Source: an uncultured Pseudomonadota bacterium (GTDB taxonomy: Bacteria > Pseudomonadota > Gammaproteobacteria > Steroidobacterales > Steroidobacteraceae). Taken from it: DNA of 33,972 nt. Each line of letters opens with the position of its first letter. Position 1 is the stretch's first letter. Of the stretch, positions 8,290 through 14,459 are shown piece by piece. The translations under genes were made by a program, and so were the position numbers. The DNA lies in assembly GCA_902826635.1 (NCBI GenBank), contig CADEFQ010000034.1, positions 1 through 33,972 on the forward strand, given 5' to 3'. The notes beneath the pieces are model-generated. The model did not search any database. It was not told where the DNA came from and was given only the letters and a program-made list of their open reading frames with translations.

Positions 8290-9427
8290 TGTAGCGGTCG
8301 CGACCGGCGCTTTTCGCGCGGTAGAGCGCCGCGTCGGCCTCGGCCATCAGGCGTTCGGCGAGCGCGCGATAGTCGCGCTCATCGGGCGCCGGTTCCGCGA
8401 GCGCCCCGCCGATCGACAGGGTCACACGCTCACCGCTCTCGCCGCCCACCGGCACGGGGCTGGCGCCCATCGCCGCGGTGAGACGCCCGGCGAGCCGCTC
8501 GAGGTCGGCCGCGCGTCCGCCGCCGAGCAGCACCGCGAACTCATCGCCCCCGAAGCGCGCGCCGGTGTCGCTCGAGCGGATCTGGGACGCGATGCGCCGG
8601 GCAATCTCCTTCAGCACCACGTCGCCCGCGAGATGCCCGTGGCTGTCGTTGATGCGCTTGAAGTGATCGACATCGATCATCAAGAGGCCGACGGCGCCCG
8701 CGGTGCGCTGGGCGCGCGCGAGTTCCTCGCGCAGCCGCGCACTCAGGTAGCGGCGGTTGTGAAAGCCCGTGAGGAAATCGGTGACGCCCGTACGCGTGAG
8801 GCGCGCGCGGTTGATGGCGTTCTCGAGGCAGATCGCGGCGACGACGCCGAGGTGGGCCAGGAAATCGCTCGCGAGATCAGCCGTGAAGCGCGCCGGGTCG
8901 CGGCTCTCGAACACGAGCACGCCGAGGCGCCGATCGGCGCGCGGCAGCGGCAGGAAGGCATAGCTGCCGCCCACCCCGTTCGCGCGCAGCGCCCGCACGA
9001 CCTCAGCGGGCAGGCGGGCGCCGAGCCACGGCTTCGCGAGCCCCCCCAGCGCGAGCGCCATCGCGTCGAGGAGATCCTCGTGGCGCACGTGCGCGAGCAC
9101 CTCGTGCCCCACGTGCTCGCCGGTCGCGAGATGGCGCACTTCGTGCTGCGGGTCATTGAGCAGCAGCGTGACGCGATCGAGCTGGTACGCCTCGCGCAGG
9201 CCGTCGACCATGCGCCCGAGGAGATCGGCGAGCGATCCGGCACGCAGCAGGTCGAGTTCGCGCTCCTGCGTCTTCGCCAGCAGCGCCTCGTTGCGCTCCG
9301 CGGCGGCCGCCAACTCGACGAGCCGTGCGCGCAGCAGGCGGTTTTCCCCCTCCGAGCCTGCGGGCGGCGCGGCGCCGCGCGGCGGTCGCGGTGGCGGCAC
9401 CTCGGTGCGACGAGGGGGGCTAGGCAC
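8264..9427 (-). CDS. DUF484/GAF-GGDEF diguanylate cyclase
   Basis: The product is predicted to make cyclic di-GMP from two GTP. The 387-residue protein has a Pro-rich N-terminus, a coiled coil (about 28-60), a DUF484-like GAF sensor domain (about 65-215) and a C-terminal GGDEF domain (about 220-385). The active-site motif GGDEF is intact, and RSSD lies five residues before it, the position of the inhibitory I-site, so product feedback is likely. No membrane segment is seen, so it should be cytoplasmic. The start is a GTG at 9427 with GGAG 4 nt upstream, overlapping the tyrA stop by 8 nt, which indicates coupling to tyrA. The ligand of the GAF domain is unknown. Confidence 0.88.
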   Translation of the reverse strand: MPSPPRRTEVPPPRPPRGAAPPAGSEGENRLLRARLVELAAAAERNEALLAKTQERELDLLRAGSLADLLGRMVDGLREAYQLDRVTLLLNDPQHEVRHLATGEHVGHEVLAHVRHEDLLDAMALALGGLAKPWLGARLPAEVVRALRANGVGGSYAFLPLPRADRRLGVLVFESRDPARFTADLASDFLAHLGVVAAICLENAINRARLTRTGVTDFLTGFHNRRYLSARLREELARAQRTAGAVGLLMIDVDHFKRINDSHGHLAGDVVLKEIARRIASQIRSSDTGARFGGDEFAVLLGGGRAADLERLAGRLTAAMGASPVPVGGESGERVTLSIGGALAEPAPDERDYRALAERLMAEADAALYRAKSAGRDRYIIAERVAR

Positions 9428-10544
9428 GGCGCTCCGTGACGCTGCGGCGGTCCTCGAAATAGTCCTTGCCCCGCAGCATCAAAGCCGTGAACGCGGCGCG
9501 ATCCTGCGCCAGCACGGCGGCGCGCAGGCGTTCGACCGATTTGGCGAGCGCCTCGAGCGATTCGGCGCCATAGTCGTTGAGAGCCTGGATCTCGAAATAG
9601 AGATCGGGGCTTTCCTGCGCCACCTTGCTCGCGATGTCGAGCTGCGCATCGAACGTGGTGCTCGAGAGTTTCGCGAGCCGCGGGGCCGCCTCGCCGCTGT
9701 CGGCGAGCGCGTTGTAGAAGGCGATGTTGAGCGCGTGCGAGAGGCCGAGCACGTAGGCGATCAGGCGGTCGTGGTCGTCGAGGCTCATCACCACTCGCTC
9801 GACCATCGTGGGCGCGAAGAGTTCACGCGCACGTTCGAGCGCCTCGGGCACGCCGAGGTCGACGAAGATCACATGGCGGCCGGAGAGCAGCTCCGTGTCG
9901 GGGCCGAACATCGGGTGCACCGAGGTCACCTTGACACCGTGCGAACGCAGCGCCATCAGGCTGCCGCGCAGCGGGGACTTGAGCGAGCCCAGGTCGAACA
10001 CGACGCCGGGCGGGCGGCGCATCGCGAGCTCGCGCAGGATCGCGTCGGTCGCACCGAGCGGAGTCGCGATGACGAGGAAATCATGGGTCAGGTCGCTCGT
10101 GCGCCAATCGACGCGCAGCACGCCCGCGAGCGGCGTGCCCGACAGCGTCGTCGCCGACGGATCCGCGATCTCGACGGCGAAGCCCTGCGACTGCAGGAAC
10201 TCGGCGAACCAGCGGCCCATCTTGCCGGCGCCGCCGATCACGAGCGCGCGCTGGCCGCTGCCGGCGCCGTGGGCCGCGACGCTCGCGCGCTCCTGCGTCG
10301 TCAGCGACGAGCGGATCAGGAGGCGCATGAACGTTTCCGCGAGATCCCCGGAAACGCCGAGCGTTTCGGCATGCGCGCGCGCGCCCATGATCACCTCGCG
10401 CTCGCGTTCGTAGTCGCGCGTCGCATGCCCCGTTGCGCGCTTCACGCGCGCGATCTCGCGGCTCGTGTGCTGCCGATCGGCCACGAGTTCAAGCAGCTGC
10501 GCGTCGAGGTCGTTCAGGTGCTGGCGAAGTTCGTCGAGGGTCAT
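9420..10544 (-). CDS. tyrA: Bifunctional chorismate mutase / prephenate dehydrogenase
   Basis: TyrA converts chorismate to prephenate and then, with NAD, to 4-hydroxyphenylpyruvate for tyrosine synthesis. The 374-residue protein (E. coli 373) has an N-terminal AroQ-type chorismate mutase domain (about 1-90, with the [19 protein letters not shown] helix). An NAD-binding fold starts at GGAGKMG (104-110), and a helical dehydrogenase domain holds SVHPMFGP and [21 protein letters not shown]. The start is the ATG at 10544; the longer frame to 10604 lacks family support. The region just upstream can fold into a hairpin over the ribosome-binding area (see separate entry). Its stop overlaps the start of the GGDEF gene. 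Confidence 0.95.
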   Translation of the reverse strand: MTLDELRQHLNDLDAQLLELVADRQHTSREIARVKRATGHATRDYEREREVIMGARAHAETLGVSGDLAETFMRLLIRSSLTTQERASVAAHGAGSGQRALVIGGAGKMGRWFAEFLQSQGFAVEIADPSATTLSGTPLAGVLRVDWRTSDLTHDFLVIATPLGATDAILRELAMRRPPGVVFDLGSLKSPLRGSLMALRSHGVKVTSVHPMFGPDTELLSGRHVIFVDLGVPEALERARELFAPTMVERVVMSLDDHDRLIAYVLGLSHALNIAFYNALADSGEAAPRLAKLSSTTFDAQLDIASKVAQESPDLYFEIQALNDYGAESLEALAKSVERLRAAVLAQDRAAFTALMLRGKDYFEDRRSVTERRA

Positions 10545-10574
10545 GCGGGGGCCTGGTGCGTATTGCCGGCCCCC
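10545..10574 (-). promoter_or_regulatory. Hairpin over the tyrA ribosome-binding region
   Basis: On the minus strand GGGGGCC (10574-10568) is perfectly complementary to GGCCCCC (10553-10547), with a 14-nt loop, and the stem ends two bases before the tyrA ATG. The only Shine-Dalgarno-like AGG (in CCAGGCC) overlaps the 3' arm, so folding would hide the start site. Whether this is a control element or chance in GC-rich DNA cannot be told from one sequence. Confidence 0.4.
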
Positions 10575-10580
10575 TTTGTA

Positions 10581-10630
10581 CCGGGCGGCTCCGCCCGGCG
10601 GCAAGCGTGGGGACGGGGCTCGTCCCCACG
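10581..10630. repeat. Two adjacent GC-rich inverted repeats (REP-like or terminator-like)
   Basis: The first is an imperfect-loop palindrome CCGGGCGG/CCGCCCGG (10581-10598). The second is a perfect 9-bp stem CGTGGGGAC/GTCCCCACG (10606-10614 and 10622-10630) with a 7-nt loop. They lie between the secreted-protein stop (10650) and tyrA. There is no T-run on either strand, so they are not classic intrinsic terminators. Paired hairpins like these resemble dispersed REP elements. Confidence 0.5.
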
Positions 10631-10649
10631 CGGTCGCGAATCTGCGACG

Positions 10650-11009
10650 TTATCGCAACGGGATGTAGAGCTGAATGCCGAGCGAGGGCTGGCCGCCGTC
10701 GTAGTAGCCGGGCGCGGGGTAGTAGCGCGGCGGCGGGTAGTAGACCCGGGGCGGCGCGTAATAGCGCGGGGCCGGGTAATACGCGCGAGGCGGCGCGTAG
10801 TGGCGGTGCCGGTGGCGGCGCCAGTCGTCGCGATAACGGTACTCGTTGCGGCGATCGTAGCGATCGTAGCGATCGTAGCGATCGTTGTGCCGATCGTTCT
10901 GGCGGTAGTACTGGCCGCGATCGTGGTCCCGATAGCGGTCACCATCGTCGGCGAGGGCGGCGGCGCCTGCCGTCGTGAGGGCAAGGGCGATGAGGGCCGA
11001 GCGAAGCAT
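10650..11009 (-). CDS. Small secreted Asp/Arg/Tyr-rich and Tyr/Pro-repeat protein
   Basis: I do not recognise a functional family. The 119-residue product has a clear signal peptide (MLRSALIALALTTAGAAALA). A charged stretch rich in Asp, Arg, Tyr and His follows (about 21-68), including the tandem DRYDRYDRYDR. Next comes a Tyr/Pro region of repeats such as YYPAPRYYAPPRVYYPPP (about 73-100). The tail is short and hydrophobic (LGIQLYIPL). The start is the ATG at 11009, with a strong GGAGG 8 nt upstream, which clearly excludes the longer frame. It is probably periplasmic or envelope-associated. It is divergent from pdxH and lies upstream of tyrA with two hairpins in between. Confidence 0.82.
   Translation of the reverse strand: MLRSALIALALTTAGAAALADDGDRYRDHDRGQYYRQNDRHNDRYDRYDRYDRRNEYRYRDDWRRHRHRHYAPPRAYYPAPRYYAPPRVYYPPPRYYPAPGYYDGGQPSLGIQLYIPLR
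10851..10886. repeat. Four tandem 9-bp repeats inside the secreted-protein gene
   Basis: The unit GCGATCGTA occurs three times and GCGATCGTT once, end to end. On the coding strand it encodes the repeated Tyr-Asp-Arg tripeptide. Because the unit is a multiple of three, copy-number change by slippage would keep the frame. Confidence 0.85.
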
Positions 11010-11112
11010 GTTGGGTTCCTCCGGGACGCCCACGGCGGGAGTCCGATCACGGGCGCCAGCTTGGACCCTGGTCAATGAACCCTCGCTGAACCCTGCGGTA
11101 CCATGCCCACTT

Positions 11113-11796
11113 ATGTTCCGTACCGAATTGCTGACCGACCCCCTGCCGCGCGAACCCCTCGAACTCGCTGCCACGTGGCTCGCCGAGGCCACCCGCCGTG
11201 CGGACCAGCCGAACCCGAACGCCATGGTGCTCGCCACCGTGGGCGATACGGGCCAGCCCTCGGCCCGGGTGGTGCTGTGCAAGGACATCGTCACCGCACC
11301 CGGCTACGTGCGCTTCTATACGAACTACCAATCGCGCAAGGGACGCGAGCTCGAGCGCCATCCGCGCGCCGCACTCGTGATGCACTGGGACCACCTGCAC
11401 CGGCAGGTGCGCATCGAGGGCCTGGTCGCCGTGGCGCCCGCGACAGAGAGCGACGCGTACTTCGAAACGCGGCCCTGGCAGCGCCGCATCGGCGCGTGGG
11501 CGAGCGCCCAGAGCGAACCCGTCGCATCGCGCGCGGCGCTGCTCGCGGGGGTCGCGCAGGTCGCCGCGCGATTCGGCGTGCCCGTGCCGGGCCCGGAAGA
11601 CGACCCGGCGCCTGCCGGGATCCACATCCCGCGGCCGCCGCATTGGGGCGGGTATCACCTGTGGGCGAGCGCCGTCGAACTGTGGGTCGAGGGCGAATCG
11701 CGCATCCACGATCGCGTGCGCTGGGAACGCGCGCTCACACCGTCCGGACAGGCCTTCAACGCCGGACCCTGGCTCGCCACGCGGCTGCAGCCCTGA
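11113..11796 (+). CDS. pdxH: Pyridoxamine/pyridoxine 5'-phosphate oxidase
   Basis: PdxH uses FMN and oxygen to oxidise pyridoxine or pyridoxamine phosphate to pyridoxal phosphate. The 227-residue protein (usual length about 215-230) shows the FMN-binding segments ARVVLCKDI (about 56-64), FYTNYQSRKGREL and QVRIEG, the WASAQSEPV stretch and the C-terminal dimerisation/substrate motif WGGYHLWASAVELWVEG with a final conserved WERAL. The start is the ATG at 11113; no Shine-Dalgarno is visible. It leads a likely operon with the zincin (12-nt gap) and the BtuD-type ATPase. Confidence 0.96.
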   Translation: MFRTELLTDPLPREPLELAATWLAEATRRADQPNPNAMVLATVGDTGQPSARVVLCKDIVTAPGYVRFYTNYQSRKGRELERHPRAALVMHWDHLHRQVRIEGLVAVAPATESDAYFETRPWQRRIGAWASAQSEPVASRAALLAGVAQVAARFGVPVPGPEDDPAPAGIHIPRPPHWGGYHLWASAVELWVEGESRIHDRVRWERALTPSGQAFNAGPWLATRLQP

Positions 11797-11808
11797 CGGC
11801 CCGCGCGC

Positions 11809-12579
11809 GTGTGGCGCTACCTGCGGATCACGCTGCTCCTTCTCGTGCTGATCGCGGTCGCGGGCACCGCGTGGCTCGATCGCGTGACGACGCGCGACTG
11901 GAAAGAGCGGCTCTGGGTCGGCATCTACCCGGTGGGCGGCGACGACGATCCGCTCACGGAGGCCTATGTCTCGGGACTGACGCGCGCGCCGTTCATCGCG
12001 ATCGAGTCCTTCCTCGCGCGGGAAAGCCGAGGCTACGAGGTGACTTCGCAGCCGGTCCACATCGAACTCTATCCGCGCATCGCGGCCGGGCCGCCCGAAT
12101 TTCCCGCGGGGGCGGGCCGGCTGCGCACCGCCACCTGGAGCCTTGCGATGCGCTGGTACGCATGGCGCGCGACGTCGGGCACGGGCCGCGCGCCACCGAA
12201 CATTCGCATCTTCGTGCTGTACCACGCGCCGGAACGGCAAGCCGTGCTGCCGCATTCGCTCGGACTCGCGAAGGGGCTGATCGGCGTCGTCCACGCGTTT
12301 GCCGATCGACAGCATGAAAGCCGGAACGCCGTGGTGATCACGCACGAACTGCTGCACACCCTCGGCGCGACCGACAAGTACGGCATCCCCGACCTGATGC
12401 CGGTCTTTCCGGACGGCTACGCGGAACCCGATCGAACGCCGCGCTATCCGCAGCCGCTCGCCGAGATCATGGCGGGGCGGCGCGCGGTGTCGGCGCGGGA
12501 AGCCGAGATGCCCGACGCGCTCGACGAAGTGGTGGTCGGCGCCGCCACGGCGCGCGAGATTGCATGGGTCGCACGATGA
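11809..12579 (+). CDS. Membrane-anchored zincin-type metallopeptidase, family not recognised
   Basis: The protein is predicted to be a zinc peptidase facing the periplasm. The 256 residues start with one hydrophobic anchor (about 5-22, LRITLLLLVLIAVAGTAW). A domain with no motif I know follows, then the zinc-site motif HELLHTLGATD (H179, E180, H183, D189), which is the HExxHxxGxxD form, with Asp as third ligand as in snapalysins. A later methionine (about 230, EIMAGRR) could be the Met-turn of metzincins. The start is a GTG at 11809 giving MWRYLRITLL. It lies 12 nt after pdxH and 16 nt before the ATPase gene, so it is co-transcribed, but neither neighbour explains its substrate. Confidence 0.78.
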   Translation: MWRYLRITLLLLVLIAVAGTAWLDRVTTRDWKERLWVGIYPVGGDDDPLTEAYVSGLTRAPFIAIESFLARESRGYEVTSQPVHIELYPRIAAGPPEFPAGAGRLRTATWSLAMRWYAWRATSGTGRAPPNIRIFVLYHAPERQAVLPHSLGLAKGLIGVVHAFADRQHESRNAVVITHELLHTLGATDKYGIPDLMPVFPDGYAEPDRTPRYPQPLAEIMAGRRAVSAREAEMPDALDEVVVGAATAREIAWVAR

Positions 12580-12595
12580 TCGCGCGGTGGGTGCG

Positions 12596-13366
12596 ATGGG
12601 CCAGCTGATCCTCGCCGCGCGCGCACTCGACATTTGCGCCGGCGATCGCACGCTCGTGCGTGGACTCGACCTCGAAGTGCGCGCGGGCGAGTGCGTCGCG
12701 CTGCTCGGGCGCAACGGCGCAGGCAAGAGCCTCACGTTGCATGCGCTCGCGGGACTCACCCGCGCGAGCGCGGGCGCCGTCTCGATCGACGGCCGGCCGC
12801 TCGACGGCCTGCCGCGCCGCGCGATCGCACGGCGCATCGGGCTCCTGCTGCAAGACCTCGAATCGGGCCATTCCGAAACCGTGCTCGACACCGTGCTCGT
12901 CGGTCGCCACCCGCACCTTGCGCCATGGCAATGGGAGCGCGACGAGGATCGGCGGCTCGCCCGTTCGATGCTCGCGCGCGTGGGACTCGGCGAATTCAGC
13001 CCGCGCCTGACGGGCACGCTGTCCGGCGGCGAGCAGCGGCGCATCGCGATGGCGACGCTGCTGACGCAGCAGCCCGCGCTCTTCCTGCTCGATGAGCCGA
13101 CCAATCACCTCGACCCGCATCACCAGCTCGCGGTGCTCGATCTCTTTCGCGAGCAGACGCACGGCGGGCACGCGGTGGTCGCGACGCTGCACGACCCGAC
13201 GCTCGCGGCGCGCTACGCCGATCGGGTGGTGCTGCTTTACGGTGATGGCCGCTGGCTCGCGGGCAGCGCGCGCGAGGTGCTGACCGCCGAAAACCTGTCG
13301 GAGCTCTATCTCGTGCGCGTCGTGGAAACCCTGGTCGAGGGGCGGCGCGTGTTCGTCACGGCCTGA
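12596..13366 (+). CDS. btuD: ABC transporter ATP-binding protein, probable BtuD/FecE type
   Basis: The predicted ATPase powers uptake of cobalamin or a similar chelate with a FecCD permease. The 256-residue protein has Walker A GRNGAGKS (38-45), signature LSGGEQRR (about 143-150), Walker B LFLLDEP (about 163-169) and an H-loop TLHD. The Q-loop reads LLLQD. The start is the ATG at 12596 (MGQLILAARA), 16 nt after the zincin stop; the earlier frame start overlaps the zincin gene. It is the only ATPase of this kind in the window and is the likely partner of the permease at 7300, although 4.3 kb of unrelated genes separate them. A siderophore role is the alternative. Confidence 0.83.
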   Translation: MGQLILAARALDICAGDRTLVRGLDLEVRAGECVALLGRNGAGKSLTLHALAGLTRASAGAVSIDGRPLDGLPRRAIARRIGLLLQDLESGHSETVLDTVLVGRHPHLAPWQWERDEDRRLARSMLARVGLGEFSPRLTGTLSGGEQRRIAMATLLTQQPALFLLDEPTNHLDPHHQLAVLDLFREQTHGGHAVVATLHDPTLAARYADRVVLLYGDGRWLAGSAREVLTAENLSELYLVRVVETLVEGRRVFVTA

Positions 13367-13370
13367 GCCG

Positions 13371-13410
13371 CCGTTACGCGCCGTTACGCGCCGCTACGCA
13401 TCCTTACGCG
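13371..13410. repeat. Four degenerate 10-bp tandem repeats between btuD and hisN
   Basis: The unit CCGTTACGCG occurs twice exactly, then as CCGCTACGCA and TCCTTACGCG. The array spans the gap between two convergent genes and contains the hisN stop codon (TAA, read on the minus strand at 13406-13404). Confidence 0.6.
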
Positions 13411-14174
13411 CCGAGGAGCGGCGCGACGGTCGCGTGCAGCGGCGCATTCGCCGCGAGTACCGAGGTCGTCGCGAGGCCGACGTCGGCGCCGTCGAGATCG
13501 GTGAACACGCCGCCCGCCTCGCGCACGATCACGGTGAGCGCCGCGATGTCGAGGATGTTCACGTCGGATTCAATCACGACATCGAGTGCGCCGCGCGCGA
13601 GCAGGTGGTAGTGCACGAAATCGCCGTAGCCGCGGATACGGCTCACGCGTGTGACGAGATCGCCATAGCGCGACCAGCGGCTTGCGTCGCGCGCGAGCGT
13701 CTTCAGGTTCCCGGTCGAGACGATCGCGTCCACGAGCGCGCGCGTGGCGCTCACCCGGATCGGTTGGCCGTCGAGGAACGCGCCTTCGCCGCGTGACGCC
13801 CACGCGAGCTCGCCGTAGGCGGGCGCGCTCGAAACGCCCAGCACCAGCTCGCCGGCGCGCAGCAGCGCGATCTGGGTGGAAAAAAACGGGCAATCGCGCA
13901 CGAAGGATTTGGTGCCGTCGATCGGATCGACGAGCCAGATGCTCTCGGCGTCCATCGCGCTCTGGCCGGTTTCCTCACCAAAGAAGCCGTGGGACGGAAA
14001 GCGCCGCGACAGCACGTCGCGGATGGCCTCCTCTGCGCGCACGTCCGCCTCGGTGACCGGCGAGCGGTCGGCCTTGGTCGTGATCGCGAGATTGCGCCGG
14101 TAAAGCCCATTGATGACGGCGGCGGCGGCGCGCGCGGCATCGAGCGCGGCGGTGAGTTCGGCGGCGAGTGACAT
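13404..14174 (-). CDS. hisN: Inositol monophosphatase-family phosphatase, probable histidinol phosphatase
   Basis: The enzyme is a Mg-dependent, lithium-sensitive type phosphatase. The 256-residue protein has the metal-binding motifs GEETG (66-70) and DPIDGTKSF (83-91), and a C-terminal DVNILDIAAL in place of the usual W-D-x-A. These, and the VRDCPFF stretch, resemble HisN, which dephosphorylates histidinol phosphate in histidine synthesis. Other IMPase-family substrates such as inositol phosphate or PAP remain possible. The start is the ATG at 14174, giving MSLAAELTAA; no Shine-Dalgarno is seen. It is divergent from the riboswitch-btuB unit and convergent with btuD. Confidence 0.88.
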   Translation of the reverse strand: MSLAAELTAALDAARAAAAVINGLYRRNLAITTKADRSPVTEADVRAEEAIRDVLSRRFPSHGFFGEETGQSAMDAESIWLVDPIDGTKSFVRDCPFFSTQIALLRAGELVLGVSSAPAYGELAWASRGEGAFLDGQPIRVSATRALVDAIVSTGNLKTLARDASRWSRYGDLVTRVSRIRGYGDFVHYHLLARGALDVVIESDVNILDIAALTVIVREAGGVFTDLDGADVGLATTSVLAANAPLHATVAPLLGA

Positions 14175-14198
14175 AGGCCGCGCAGTGTATGTGATAAA
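14168..14198 (+). promoter_or_regulatory. Possible promoter of the riboswitch-btuB transcript
   Basis: GTGACA (14168-14173, 5 of 6 to the -35 consensus) is followed after 19 bp by GATAAA (14193-14198), preceded by TGT as in extended -10 sites. The predicted start, near 14205, falls just before the riboswitch. The -35 would overlap the hisN start codon on the other strand. Confidence 0.35.
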
Positions 14199-14206
14199 GT
14201 TCGCGC

Positions 14207-14405
14207 GCTGCCAAGGTGTACGGGAAGCCGGTGACGCGCATTGCGCCATTCCGGCACTGCCCCCGCAACGGTAAGCAGGCAATGATCGCATCGGTCTCCA
14301 ACTGGGGACGCCACTGCGCAAGGGCGCGGGAAGGCGATGCGACGAGGCGCCAGGGCTCACGCCCGAAGCGCCCCACCTGCGAGTCCGGAGACCGGCCTGT
14401 CGGCG
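14207..14405 (+). ncRNA. Cobalamin riboswitch
   Basis: The RNA upstream of btuB carries the conserved parts of a class-I cobalamin riboswitch in the right order. These are AAGGTG and GGGAAGCCGGTG (14213-14236), GGCACTGCCCCCGCAACGGT (about 14254-14273), CCACTG (about 14311-14316), GGGAAGGCGATGCGACG, CCCGAAGC and the B12-box region GTCCGGAGACCGGCCTGTC (about 14383-14401). It binds adenosylcobalamin or a related form and shuts down the downstream gene when cofactor is plentiful. This identifies the receptor as BtuB and supports a B12 role for the adjacent adenosyltransferase. Confidence 0.95.
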
Positions 14406-14411
14406 AAACTC

Positions 14412-14451
14412 GTTGTCACAACCAACCATGCGGGCGTGCATGGGAAAAGGG
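14412..14451 (+). promoter_or_regulatory. Expression platform and ribosome-binding site before btuB
   Basis: A small GTTG/CAAC hairpin (14412-14422), which could be the L13 partner of the riboswitch, is followed by a perfect 6-bp hairpin CCATGC/GCATGG (14426-14443). The Shine-Dalgarno AAAAGGG (14445-14451) starts right after, 8 nt before the btuB ATG. No T-run is present, so control is probably at translation initiation. Confidence 0.5.
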
Positions 14452-14459
14452 CTGATCCA

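Noticed and set aside
10851-10886. CRISPR-like short repeats
   Set aside because: The units are 9 bp, end to end without spacers, and encode a tripeptide repeat.
14337-14459. In-frame upstream extension of btuB
   Set aside because: It lies inside the cobalamin riboswitch and would put 41 residues before a good signal peptide.
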